This document shows, one piece after another, positions 26,091 to 35,234 of a stretch of 64,000 nucleotides of DNA. Both the position numbers and the translations under genes were made by a program. The notes below the pieces were generated by a model. It was not told the origin of the DNA. It saw nothing but the letters and a program-made list of their open reading frames with translations, and did no database searches. Location of the stretch: positions 199,156 through 263,155 of the forward strand of contig CP010426.1 in the NCBI GenBank assembly GCA_000830315.1, in the 5' to 3' direction. Numbering within the stretch: position 1 is the stretch's first letter; each line of letters opens with the position of its first letter. This DNA is from an archaeon GW2011_AR20. Lineage in GTDB: Archaea > Nanobdellota > Nanobdellia > SCGC-AAA011-G17 > GW2011-AR20.

Positions 26091-27440
26091 ATGATACTTG
26101 AAAAATTAAGTGGCTCATTGAAGGCTACGTTAAGCAAAATAGCCAAAGCAATATTCGTTGATGATAAGCTAGTAAATGAATTAGTTAAAGAAATACAACG
26201 GGCATTATTGCAGGCAGATGTAAATGTAAATCTGGTTTTTGAGCTAAGCAATAAAATCAAGGAAAGATTTCTGAAGGAAAAACAAATTCCTGGAATAAGT
26301 CCAAGAGAAAAATTAGTCAAAATAGTTTATGAAGAACTTGCCAGGTTCCTTGGGGAAGAAAAAGCAGAGATTAAGATTACTAAAAAACCGTTTAAAATAA
26401 TGATGGTTGGTTTGTTTGGCAGCGGTAAAACAACAACGATAGGAAAACTGGCCAAATATTATTCTAAAAGGGGTTATAAGGTAGCTGCGCTTGGTTTGGA
26501 TGTTCATAGACCCGCTGCACCAGATCAACTAGAACAAATATGCAAACAAATTGGTACGCCTTGTTTTATAGATAAAAAAGAAAAAAATCCTTTAAAAATT
26601 TACAAAGAATTTGAAAATCTCTACAATAAATACGATGTTTTGCTGATTGATACTGCTGGAAGGTCTGCTATAGACAACGATTTAATCAATGAAATTAAAA
26701 ACTTAAATCAGGAAATAAAACCCGATGAGAACTTGCTTGTTATTTCTGCTGATATCGGACAGGCTGCATTTAGTCAGGCAAAGACATTCCATGAAATGTG
26801 CAATGTTACGGGAATAATAATTACTAAATTAGATGGAACAGCAAAGGCAGGTGGAAGTTTATCAGCATGCGCGGCTACAAACGCGAAGGTTAAGTTTATC
26901 GGGGTTGGAGAAAAAGCAGACGATATTGAGATATTTAATCCGCAGGGCTTTGTTTCAAGGTTGCTTGGGATGGGAGATTTAGAAGCTTTGCTTGAAAAAG
27001 CTAAGGAAGCAATTACTGAAGAAGAAACAGAGGATATACAGGAAAGGCTGCAGAAAGGAGAATTATCATTAATTGATTTGTACGAACAAATGAAAGCCAT
27101 GAGAAAAATGGGGCCTTTATCAAAGGTTCTCGAAATGGTTCCGGGATTTGGACAGGTTAAAATGCCAAAAGAAATGTTAGAGGTTCAGGAAGAAAAACTA
27201 GAGAAATGGAAATTTATAATTGACAGCATGACCAAGAAAGAATTGGAAAATCCAGACTCGATTGATGTTCCCAGAATTGAAAGGATTGCTAAAGGTGCTG
27301 GTGTTTCTACTGGCGATGTAAGAGATTTATTAAAACAATATAAGCAAAGCAAAAAATTATTAAAAATGTTAAAAGGCGGAAACCCTGAACAAATAATAAA
27401 AAAATTTAAGGGAAATCTACCAAAGGGATTTAAATTTTAA
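26091..27440 (+). CDS. srp54: SRP54, signal recognition particle GTPase
   Basis: A 449-residue protein with the N domain (1-90) and the G domain. G motifs are GLFGSGKTTTIGKLAKYY, DVHRPAAPDQL, DTAGRSAIDNDL, TKLDGTAKAGGSLS and the GVGEKADDIEIF closing motif. The Met-rich M domain (about 300-449) binds signal peptides and 7S RNA (GDLEALLEKAKEAI, MRKMGPLSKVLEMVPG). Full length. The SRP RNA gene is not visible in this window. A Bud32-like gene follows 2 bases after the stop. Confidence 0.97.
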   Translation: MILEKLSGSLKATLSKIAKAIFVDDKLVNELVKEIQRALLQADVNVNLVFELSNKIKERFLKEKQIPGISPREKLVKIVYEELARFLGEEKAEIKITKKPFKIMMVGLFGSGKTTTIGKLAKYYSKRGYKVAALGLDVHRPAAPDQLEQICKQIGTPCFIDKKEKNPLKIYKEFENLYNKYDVLLIDTAGRSAIDNDLINEIKNLNQEIKPDENLLVISADIGQAAFSQAKTFHEMCNVTGIIITKLDGTAKAGGSLSACAATNAKVKFIGVGEKADDIEIFNPQGFVSRLLGMGDLEALLEKAKEAITEEETEDIQERLQKGELSLIDLYEQMKAMRKMGPLSKVLEMVPGFGQVKMPKEMLEVQEEKLEKWKFIIDSMTKKELENPDSIDVPRIERIAKGAGVSTGDVRDLLKQYKQSKKLLKMLKGGNPEQIIKKFKGNLPKGFKF

Positions 27441-27442
27441 AA

Positions 27443-28030
27443 ATGAAGGTAATTAAACAGGGTGCGGAAGCTGTTCTAAAATTAGATAAAAATAAGATTA
27501 TTAAGGAACGGGTTGTAAAAAATTACAGGATTAAAGAGATTGATGGAAGATTGAGAAAATTCCGAACAAAAAGAGAGTCTAACTTGCTAAAAAAAATCAA
27601 TTTTCTTAATGTTCCGAGGGTTTTCAGGGTTGATGAAAAAAATATGTTAATTGAGATGGAATTCATTAACGGAAAATTATTGAAAGATTTTTTAAAAAAT
27701 AGTAAAAATTTTAAGTTCGATTTAATTGGCAAAGAAGTAGCTAAAATGCATGATAATAACATCATTCATGGTGATTTGACAACAACAAACATAATAATTA
27801 GAAATAAGGTCCCTTACTTTATTGATTTTGGTTTGGGATTCATATCTCATAAAATCGAGGACAAAGCAGTCGACTTATACTTACTAAAACAGGCTTTGAC
27901 AAGCAGTTTCCCCCTTCTTTCTAAAGATGTCTTTAATAAAATTTTAGATGGTTATAAAGAAAGTAAAAATTATAATGAGGTTATAGAAAGGTTAAAGAAA
28001 GTTGAAAAACGGGGGCATTATAAAGAGTAA
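27443..28030 (+). CDS. bud32: Bud32-like kinase of the KEOPS complex
   Basis: A 195-residue small RIO-like kinase. It begins KQGAEAVLKLD, keeps the Lys region (IIKERVVKNYR), RTKRESNLLKKI, and the catalytic loop HGDLTTTNIII (about 108-118) with metal-binding IDFGLGFIS (about 128). It ends KRGHYKE, close to the usual Bud32 ending. It supports Kae1 in making t6A on tRNAs. Kae1 is not in the window. It is co-directional with SRP54 with a 2-base gap. Confidence 0.93.
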   Translation: MKVIKQGAEAVLKLDKNKIIKERVVKNYRIKEIDGRLRKFRTKRESNLLKKINFLNVPRVFRVDEKNMLIEMEFINGKLLKDFLKNSKNFKFDLIGKEVAKMHDNNIIHGDLTTTNIIIRNKVPYFIDFGLGFISHKIEDKAVDLYLLKQALTSSFPLLSKDVFNKILDGYKESKNYNEVIERLKKVEKRGHYKE

Positions 28031-29881
28031 CTATTTTCTATAAGTAACCACTAATTTTGGTTTTCCGATTCCGGAAACATCGCTGCTGAAAAATGTACAT
28101 CTCTGGTCTCCTGTTTCTTGAGTAAGTACAACCCCCACACCATAATTCGTTTCAGTTCCGTTCAGCCATTTTGTTGCCGTCGGGGTTATATCAAATTCAT
28201 ACCATCCAGGTCCCCCTATTGCTTTGCTCGATAATGTCTCTCCAAAGATAGGCTGATTGTTCCAGTTAATGCTTTGTTCCTGCCATGATGAATTAACTTT
28301 TTTAATCGAAACATCGGCCGGGTTTACATTTGGGTCAGTAGTATGCCATGAGATGCCGTTTAAATAAAGTTTCGCACTTTTTATTTGCGAATAACTGGGC
28401 ATAGATGAAAGATCAAATTTTATAAAACTACGCATTAAAAACATATTTGGTTGATCCCATACGAATAGTGAAGGGTCGTTTCCGAAATTTGATGTCTGAT
28501 GGTATTTCTCGACAAATGCATCAAGTCCTTCCGATCCCGGCTGAAACGTTTTTGTCTCTTCACTAACAGTAGTTGATTGTTCCAATTGAAAATTTAGTTT
28601 CGTTGAGGTATAATATGGTGATGTTGCGGCAATTATATTTACATATTTTGTCTGTTCTTGATAACCTGTAGCTGCTGCAGTGACTGTATAAGATGATGGA
28701 AAAATTAACTTAACGACATAATCTCCGTTAGAATCTGCATCATCATGGTCTATCCCGCTCCCGAGGGTTATTCTTGCGTTATTAATCGGCTGGTTGTTGG
28801 AATTTGTAATTTTTCCTTTTAAAGTACAATAATTTGTTTCGCTTACATCATGCACAAGAATTCCTAGGTTCTTATGAATATAAACATCAAAGTAATAAGC
28901 ATCTGTGTCATATTCTTGCCCGAAGTAAGAGGCAACCGTATTAATTATCTTTCCTACATTACTTGCATTATTTATAATCTCTTCCCTAAACTTCGCTGCC
29001 TGAAGCGCAAAGGTAAACGAATCATTAACGATATTGCCTGCTCCTGAATTCTTAACTATAAATTCCAAAAAACTCATGCTATTAAATATCGAATCGTATT
29101 TTTTATAAAACTCGTGTAAATCAGACAACGACGTTGTACCCTTGAATTGAAGGATTCCTTTATTTTTTCTGTAATTGAATAATTTTTCCTTTCTAATGCG
29201 GTTATTTTCTTTTGCTTTGGCGAAAATGCTTATTTCTGGATTTGTTACAGTGCCTGTTTTATTTAAACCTCCGCCATAATGGGCGACTTCTGTTAAATAA
29301 TTGCCAGAGAAATCTTCTGCTAAAAATCCGTACATCTCACTTAAATAAGTATAGCCAGAAACTTTTATATTATTTAATGGCTGATTAGACAAATTTTTTA
29401 CGTAGACATCAAAAACATTTTGTCCAATCTCTATTTTTGCATATCCTGCTGAGTTTGTATTGTCTATCTGGCCGATAGTTTCTGTTTTAACTGTAAAACT
29501 GACATGCGCAGGGGTTAAATCATTCTGCCCCTTGTCATCTCGTGAAGCAACTTCAAGGGAATGCAAGCCTTCGCTTAAATTATTAAAACTTTTAGATGTG
29601 CCCTCTTGATAAATTTTTATAGCATTGTCCAAAGAGAAAAGATAGCCAACAACACTTCCGTCGCTGTCATAACCGGACCATTCGGCAATAACTGTTTTTG
29701 AGTTAATGGTCGAGTTGTTTTGCGGACTTTTGATGGTTGTTTCTGGCGACTTATTCGGGGTTTGTGTTTGTTGCACCGGGTTTCCAGATTCATTATTACC
29801 GCAACTTAAGCTAAAAAATAAGATTGGATAAACAAGATTTTTCGATTTAAATTTTTTAATTATACTTTCTAAATTTGGCAT
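28031..29881 (-). CDS. DNRLRE-domain surface lipoprotein
   Basis: A 616-residue exported protein. The N terminus has a hydrophobic run ending FFSLSCGN, a lipobox-like site at about Cys27. A Thr/Pro/Ser linker precedes a beta domain (about 45-135) with FSLDN and AEWSGYDSDGSVVGYLF. A carboxypeptidase regulatory-like domain lies at about 360-420 (LKGKITNSNNQPINNARITLG). The last about 170 residues form a DNRLRE/disaggregatase-like domain (FIKFDLSSMPSYSQIKSAKL, INWNNQP, KLVVTYRK). Likely a carbohydrate-binding or matrix protein. It abuts Bud32 convergently with no gap. Confidence 0.82.
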   Translation of the reverse strand: MPNLESIIKKFKSKNLVYPILFFSLSCGNNESGNPVQQTQTPNKSPETTIKSPQNNSTINSKTVIAEWSGYDSDGSVVGYLFSLDNAIKIYQEGTSKSFNNLSEGLHSLEVASRDDKGQNDLTPAHVSFTVKTETIGQIDNTNSAGYAKIEIGQNVFDVYVKNLSNQPLNNIKVSGYTYLSEMYGFLAEDFSGNYLTEVAHYGGGLNKTGTVTNPEISIFAKAKENNRIRKEKLFNYRKNKGILQFKGTTSLSDLHEFYKKYDSIFNSMSFLEFIVKNSGAGNIVNDSFTFALQAAKFREEIINNASNVGKIINTVASYFGQEYDTDAYYFDVYIHKNLGILVHDVSETNYCTLKGKITNSNNQPINNARITLGSGIDHDDADSNGDYVVKLIFPSSYTVTAAATGYQEQTKYVNIIAATSPYYTSTKLNFQLEQSTTVSEETKTFQPGSEGLDAFVEKYHQTSNFGNDPSLFVWDQPNMFLMRSFIKFDLSSMPSYSQIKSAKLYLNGISWHTTDPNVNPADVSIKKVNSSWQEQSINWNNQPIFGETLSSKAIGGPGWYEFDITPTATKWLNGTETNYGVGVVLTQETGDQRCTFFSSDVSGIGKPKLVVTYRK

Positions 29882-29915
29882 AATTTTAGATTATAGGATG
29901 ATTTAATAAGCTTTT

Positions 29916-30113
29916 TTATAGTTCAATGATAAGAACCAGAACTAAGATTAACAGAATAATTAAAATCAGCTTCCAATAATAGACTTTTTTCTCTCTTCTT
30001 TTAATCAAGCATTCTTTACAAATTGGTTTTTTGTTAACTTCGATTAATTTAGTTTCATTGCAGATTAAGCATCTTCTTTTCATCGGGTGAGAAATTTCAA
30101 AGCTCAAAACCAT
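29916..30113 (-). CDS. Small zinc-finger membrane protein
   Basis: A 65-residue protein with CLIC and CKEC pairs in the first half and one C-terminal hydrophobic helix (KLILIILLILVLVLIIEL). It starts inside the end of PolD large subunit (10-base overlap); an internal ATG at 30083 (MKRRCLICNETK) is an alternative start and would be the tidier protein. The function is unknown. Confidence 0.6.
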   Translation of the reverse strand: MVLSFEISHPMKRRCLICNETKLIEVNKKPICKECLIKRREKKVYYWKLILIILLILVLVLIIEL

Positions 30114-33100
30114 TTTCCTAAATTTTCCTGGGTCTCTTTTTCCTTCCCGAACATACTTTCTATTCTCAATCTTGTTAAATCAAGACTTTGTTTTAAATAA
30201 GGCGGCAGGTCAAACTTATCTGCCAAATCCAAGGTTGGTTGTAAATATTTTATAATAAATCCTTCAGAAACTGTAAAAACGATTCTACCGCCACATTTGC
30301 TGCACTCTCCTTTTAACGGAGGCCTCCTATATTTCTCGTTGCAGTTAACACACCTAAATTGCTGTGTACTAAACTTTCTTAAGTTTCCCCTGATATCGCG
30401 GATAAAATGCCTCTCAATTATTAATCTCGCGACATCTTTCTGATCCACCGCCCTTATTTTTTCAGCCAGTTGCATTTGTCCCAGAACTTTTTCCTGCATA
30501 CTGGGCAGATATTTGTATGCTGAACACCTTACACCAGTATTAAAATCGCCTACATCATGTGTAAATCTTATTCCGGAATATTCATTATCTCCTCCAAGTC
30601 TTCCGCGAAGCTGCTCTATTTTAATTTCCCAGGGCCATTTATATTCCTTGGCTGCTTCATATAACTCAAGAGGATACCTTGAGCATATGTCGAGATCAAA
30701 AACCATATCATCAACCTCACTTGGTATCAATAATGATGTAATAACCAACGGGGCATCTTGTGTCGCTCCCCGATGTGCTGGTAAATATTTTCTTGAGAAA
30801 TTCATCAAGCAATCTAATAATAACATCACACAATTTTCATCGCCCTCGCAATCTCTTCTTTGCGCAGCATGCCACATTGGATGAGCAAAACATCCTTGAG
30901 TTTTGCTGAATCCGATGATTCTTCCGCAAACAGCGGCGGATGTGTGCGGTGCCAATCCTAAAATAATATGTCCGATTAAATCATCTCTTGTTTTTGTATT
31001 ATAATATCTCGGCAAGTTGTAGAAATTCTCCAATAAATCATCTGTAAATTTTGCTGTTCTTAATAAAACTAGATCAGACCCCTCATCCGGGGATTCTTCA
31101 CATGCGGGTAAAATAACATCAGAAGGTAATATCTCAATTAATTGCTCCTCATTAATAATGGGCTTGTCATAAATGTCATACTCATAGCCAAGTTCCTTTA
31201 ATTTTTCTATTTTAGTTCCTATTTCTTTTGGCTTAAAGGCAGTTATAGGCATTTCAGTCATATCATATCTTATTGTGCCGTCTTTATTCACATACAAATC
31301 ATGAATCGCTCTTAGCAATCCCTTTGCTAAATTTTCTGGAGTATGGTCTGCATTGCTCGTTCCCCTTACGCCCTTAATTAATTCGGGATATTCTTTCAAG
31401 TTAATTTTCTTGAGTGCTTTTTCAAAATAATGGCTTATCGGCAGGATTTTTGTCATAAATGAACTTGCCTTTCCGTGCCTTTCGCATGTTTCTTCATTGA
31501 TTGCCTTGTCGCAGCCACGGCAGTAATATTTTTTCTGGGTAAGACTATCGCATGTTTCGCATTTTGGATAAATTGTATCTAAGTTACACTTATCACAAAA
31601 ATATAGCGGAAATTGTGCAATAACTTTTCCTTTTTCCAAACAAGATTGAAAGCTTCTCATTCTTCCGCCTTCATCTCCAACAGGAAATAAAACATGCGGG
31701 CTGCCTGTAAGTTTACGCAGTTTGGCTTTTTCTGGTCTGCCCATTCTTGCACCAATAAATGTTCCGGATTTATCCCTTATCTCGGTTTTTGAGCTTTTAT
31801 TTAATATTTCCAGGACGCTTTCATAATTTAAATTAAGATTAAAATAATTTAGAGTAAAAAGCAACGAGCGCGCGTCATCATCCTCAATAACAACATTTTC
31901 ATTTAAAACCAATTTATGAGGTATCCCGATTAATTCAAGAACCCTTTTCGGATCGGTTTCTTTTAAACTATAATCTATATTGTATTCATATGGCAGGATG
32001 ATTTTATTTTCAACGACCTTTCCTTTTTCCATCCAGGATAATAAGTTCATAAGCTGCTCTTTATTAATATCATTCCAATGGTAAGTCCATCTTGGATGCA
32101 ATGGAACATTATACAATAATGAAATTTCTTTTGCTACGTCAAAATTAATCTTTGTGTCGGGCTTATGCAATAATTTCTCCAAAAACTCTGAATCAATACC
32201 TAAATCATTCGAGACTTTATCCAAATCAAATTTGCCATATTTTTTAACGACACTATTCTCAAATTCAATCAGCCACCATTCTTCATTATAACCGCATGGG
32301 ACGAGAACATGTGCGCGATTATAAAATTCTCCGTAATTAACTAAAAAATCTCCTAAAAATAATATTTCCTCAACTTCATCCTTGATTTTTTTAGCCTGCT
32401 CTTCATTTTCAACAAACGCAACGCTTTGGTCTTTCAACTTAACGATCGGGCCTTCAATTGTGTCGCATAGTGCCATGGCACTTGATTTTCCGGGTCGCTC
32501 GTATCTTAATTGAGTTCCGGTTCCAATGTAATCCATTAATAAGTGCATTGTTGCGGGATGCATGCTCATTGAACTATAGCCGGATACTCTGCTCCGTCCA
32601 TATCTTAGTCTAAAACCTCCGATTCTCAGAGGATGTGTTAAGACCGGTCTTCCTGCAACAAGGTCCTTAATGTATGTAAAGTCCGGTTTTAATTTTGCTT
32701 CGGTTTTTATTTCTTTTACTTCTCTTGCCTTGATTTTTTTCTGCAGAGAAATAAATTTCTCCAAAAATTCCCATTCTTCTAGATTAAACTCCTTATACCA
32801 TTTGCTGATTTTCCCCCAGACTTTTTGGGCTTTCTGGCATAATGCTTCTCCTGTAACTAAGCAAACGCCGTTTCTTAACTTATTGGTTTCGATTCTGTCC
32901 ATGTCCTTATGATTGCTGACATCTAGTTTTTCGCTTGGATCTCCGTCTATCTGCATCGGCAAATTGGATATCATAAATTCTATTTCTGCCTCGCTTGGCA
33001 AATATTGTAAATTATTTATTCTCTCATGGAAATCGTATACCTCGACGATTATTCTTTTTGCCTCTTCTATGCTCGGGTCATAAACAGAGTAGCCCATGTT

Positions 33101-33616
33101 TTTTCTTATGTAATCTGCAACAATGATGCTACCGCAGGTTACGGTTGTTCCGGCACTTCTAATCGGGCCAGAGAACATTAATGCGAAATATTCTTTCCCG
33201 TCTCTTCTTTTTTTAATTTTAAGATTTGTGAATCCTTCTAATGGACTTGAAACAACACCGTTAGATAAATATGCCAATCCGACCCTTATGCCAACTTCCA
33301 TCGACTCGTGCTTGTCTTTAAATTTGCAAAATTTTTCCTGTGCGACTTCCAAGCTAATAATCAGTGCCACTCTCCAATCTAATTTTCCATATTTCCCTTC
33401 AAGTTCGTCTATTCTTTGTACAACCCCAGAACCTTTTATTTGGGGCGCTACTGTACTAATTAATCCTTCTACCCTTTCTGCCATATTTCTAGCAAGAGGA
33501 ATTTCAACATGATTTACCGGATCGTATCCCAGTGCGCGGGTTTTTGCTGCAACATCATAAACTATCTGAACTTTTTTTTCAATCTCGTTGTAGTAATCTC
33601 TTATTCTTTCATTCAT
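30104..33616 (-). CDS. polC: DNA polymerase D large subunit (DP2)
   Basis: An 1170-residue catalytic subunit of the archaeal replicative polymerase D. Conserved segments include GSGVVQRIDELEGKYGKLDW, MFSGPIRSAGTT, GRPVLTHPLRIGGFRLRYGR, KLTGSPHVLFPVGDEGGR, a zinc region (YFCDKCNLDTIYPKCETC and YCRGCDKAI) and a C-terminal zinc pair (CVNCNEKYRRPP, CSKCGGRI). The catalytic motif, usually N-x-D-G-D, reads D922-C-E924-G-D926, so two of three positions carry conservative changes. The start overlaps the small subunit stop by 8 bases. There is no intein, although this gene often carries one. Confidence 0.96.
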   Translation of the reverse strand: MNERIRDYYNEIEKKVQIVYDVAAKTRALGYDPVNHVEIPLARNMAERVEGLISTVAPQIKGSGVVQRIDELEGKYGKLDWRVALIISLEVAQEKFCKFKDKHESMEVGIRVGLAYLSNGVVSSPLEGFTNLKIKKRRDGKEYFALMFSGPIRSAGTTVTCGSIIVADYIRKNMGYSVYDPSIEEAKRIIVEVYDFHERINNLQYLPSEAEIEFMISNLPMQIDGDPSEKLDVSNHKDMDRIETNKLRNGVCLVTGEALCQKAQKVWGKISKWYKEFNLEEWEFLEKFISLQKKIKAREVKEIKTEAKLKPDFTYIKDLVAGRPVLTHPLRIGGFRLRYGRSRVSGYSSMSMHPATMHLLMDYIGTGTQLRYERPGKSSAMALCDTIEGPIVKLKDQSVAFVENEEQAKKIKDEVEEILFLGDFLVNYGEFYNRAHVLVPCGYNEEWWLIEFENSVVKKYGKFDLDKVSNDLGIDSEFLEKLLHKPDTKINFDVAKEISLLYNVPLHPRWTYHWNDINKEQLMNLLSWMEKGKVVENKIILPYEYNIDYSLKETDPKRVLELIGIPHKLVLNENVVIEDDDARSLLFTLNYFNLNLNYESVLEILNKSSKTEIRDKSGTFIGARMGRPEKAKLRKLTGSPHVLFPVGDEGGRMRSFQSCLEKGKVIAQFPLYFCDKCNLDTIYPKCETCDSLTQKKYYCRGCDKAINEETCERHGKASSFMTKILPISHYFEKALKKINLKEYPELIKGVRGTSNADHTPENLAKGLLRAIHDLYVNKDGTIRYDMTEMPITAFKPKEIGTKIEKLKELGYEYDIYDKPIINEEQLIEILPSDVILPACEESPDEGSDLVLLRTAKFTDDLLENFYNLPRYYNTKTRDDLIGHIILGLAPHTSAAVCGRIIGFSKTQGCFAHPMWHAAQRRDCEGDENCVMLLLDCLMNFSRKYLPAHRGATQDAPLVITSLLIPSEVDDMVFDLDICSRYPLELYEAAKEYKWPWEIKIEQLRGRLGGDNEYSGIRFTHDVGDFNTGVRCSAYKYLPSMQEKVLGQMQLAEKIRAVDQKDVARLIIERHFIRDIRGNLRKFSTQQFRCVNCNEKYRRPPLKGECSKCGGRIVFTVSEGFIIKYLQPTLDLADKFDLPPYLKQSLDLTRLRIESMFGKEKETQENLGKWF

Positions 33617-35234
33617 TTTCCTTAAAATTTAAGATTTTTATGTCCCTTGTCTTTAAATTAACCAGAATAACCTTGCACGGGTCTGGAATTACTCCTCTTC
33701 GTTCCTGATCTTCTGTGCTATCAATCCAGCAACTACAGTTAACTGTTGTAACACCTTTGTAATTTGCGGCAATGGATTTATGCAGGTGTCCCGAAATAAA
33801 AAAATCCGGGACTTTATCAATGATTAATGAATCTTCTTTTGCATTGGGCAGGTATAACGTCGATGTGTGGCTTGGTGCGAGATGCCTTTTTTGCAGTAAA
33901 AATTTCATTATTAAGTCGGGTCTTTCTAATCTTCCTAATTTTCTTATGGTATCGACATTTTCCGCTACATGAATAAAGCTAAATCCGTGATACATTAAAA
34001 TATTAAATCCGGAAAAATCTTTTGTTGAGCATATGTTGACTAAACTGGGGTTTGTTGTAATATAAACATTCGGCAATTCGTGCAATGCAGGCGCTAAATT
34101 TTTATCAAAGGCTGGCTGCGGTTCTGCTATTTGTATGGCATCGTGATTTCCCGGGCTTATAACAATCTTGATATCCTTTCTTATCTTACCGATATATTCG
34201 GCAAATTTGTCATATTGTTTATAAATGTCCTGTATCAGCAAATCTTCTTCTTGACCCGGATAAACGCCTACGCCTTCAACAATGTCCCCGGGAATAAAAA
34301 GATATTTAACTTTCTTTGCGAGTTCCTTTTGTCTTTCGTCGCCACGATCCATGTTAAGCCAGTCAATAAATTTAAGAAAGTTTTTTTCAAAAAATAACTT
34401 ATTTCCAACCTGCATGTCTGATGTAAATGCTATATAAATCTCCTCATCAAATTTTTTTAATTGGTTGTTGCTCGGTACGTCTGGAAAATATAAGTTGTCT
34501 GCAAAAATGATTTTATCCCCGTTTAATCCGGTAACCCCGATTACTTCATCAAGTAAAACGTCGTTTGCGTTGCTAAAAAAGGGTTTGTTTTTGCTAAAAA
34601 CAACGCTAATCGTACCTGTCGAATCCTCTAAAACAAAAAGAAGGTTGCCGTTTTTTGTTAATCTTTTGTCGCTTACTAATCCGATAATGACCACCTTTTC
34701 GTGTCCGGATTTATTTTGTAGTCTGTTTATAGAAATTGCGTTTTGTAATTCTGGTCTGCTAATAAGAATATTTTTCAATGCGGCGTACCTCTGCCTAAAA
34801 TAATTTGTAAATGTTTCGACGTCTCTTTTTTTTTCCAGATCATTATAATCCTTGAGGATGATGACATTTGAATTGTTTTCGTCTTTTATATTTTCCTGTA
34901 TTTGTTCTTCATTCAAATTAAGGTCATCCGTATTCGTTAAGTTAACCGGCTTAAAATCTTTGTTTAAAATATTTAGAAACAGGTTATAAACTTTTTTTCC
35001 TTTTTGCTTTTCGAATAAAACTCTGGCCTTATCAAATTCATCCCAGTTCACGTTTGCGAGTTCTTTCCTGTCTTCTAAAACTTTTTTTAAATCGTTGTTT
35101 AGTATGAACGGTTTGTTTTTTTCTTTATTAATTTTATTTAAAAAATCGATGTAATCTATTTTTTCTAATTCTTTTGCCAACCCCGGGCTAAGTAAATAAC
35201 CTTTTTCCATGAACTTATGAACAATTTCATTCAT
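33609..35234 (-). CDS. polB: DNA polymerase D small subunit (DP1)
   Basis: A 541-residue proofreading subunit. A helical N-terminal region precedes an OB fold (about 175-255: KVVIIGLVSDKRLTKNGNLL, LEDSTGTISVVFSK) and a calcineurin-like phosphoesterase domain. The phosphoesterase motifs are FTSDMQVG (about 271-277), PGDIVEGVG, SPGNHDAIQIAEPQPA and ISGHLHKS. The first motif should be D-x-H; here it is D273-M-Q275, so a metal-binding His is replaced. Other metal ligands look intact. It overlaps both neighbours (8 and 4 bases), forming one operon with Orc1 and DP2. Confidence 0.95.
   Translation of the reverse strand: MNEIVHKFMEKGYLLSPGLAKELEKIDYIDFLNKINKEKNKPFILNNDLKKVLEDRKELANVNWDEFDKARVLFEKQKGKKVYNLFLNILNKDFKPVNLTNTDDLNLNEEQIQENIKDENNSNVIILKDYNDLEKKRDVETFTNYFRQRYAALKNILISRPELQNAISINRLQNKSGHEKVVIIGLVSDKRLTKNGNLLFVLEDSTGTISVVFSKNKPFFSNANDVLLDEVIGVTGLNGDKIIFADNLYFPDVPSNNQLKKFDEEIYIAFTSDMQVGNKLFFEKNFLKFIDWLNMDRGDERQKELAKKVKYLFIPGDIVEGVGVYPGQEEDLLIQDIYKQYDKFAEYIGKIRKDIKIVISPGNHDAIQIAEPQPAFDKNLAPALHELPNVYITTNPSLVNICSTKDFSGFNILMYHGFSFIHVAENVDTIRKLGRLERPDLIMKFLLQKRHLAPSHTSTLYLPNAKEDSLIIDKVPDFFISGHLHKSIAANYKGVTTVNCSCWIDSTEDQERRGVIPDPCKVILVNLKTRDIKILNFKENE

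Noticed and set aside
32670-33512. + strand frames within the PolD large subunit gene
   Set aside because: They lie opposite conserved PolD sequence and have no promoter or family signature.
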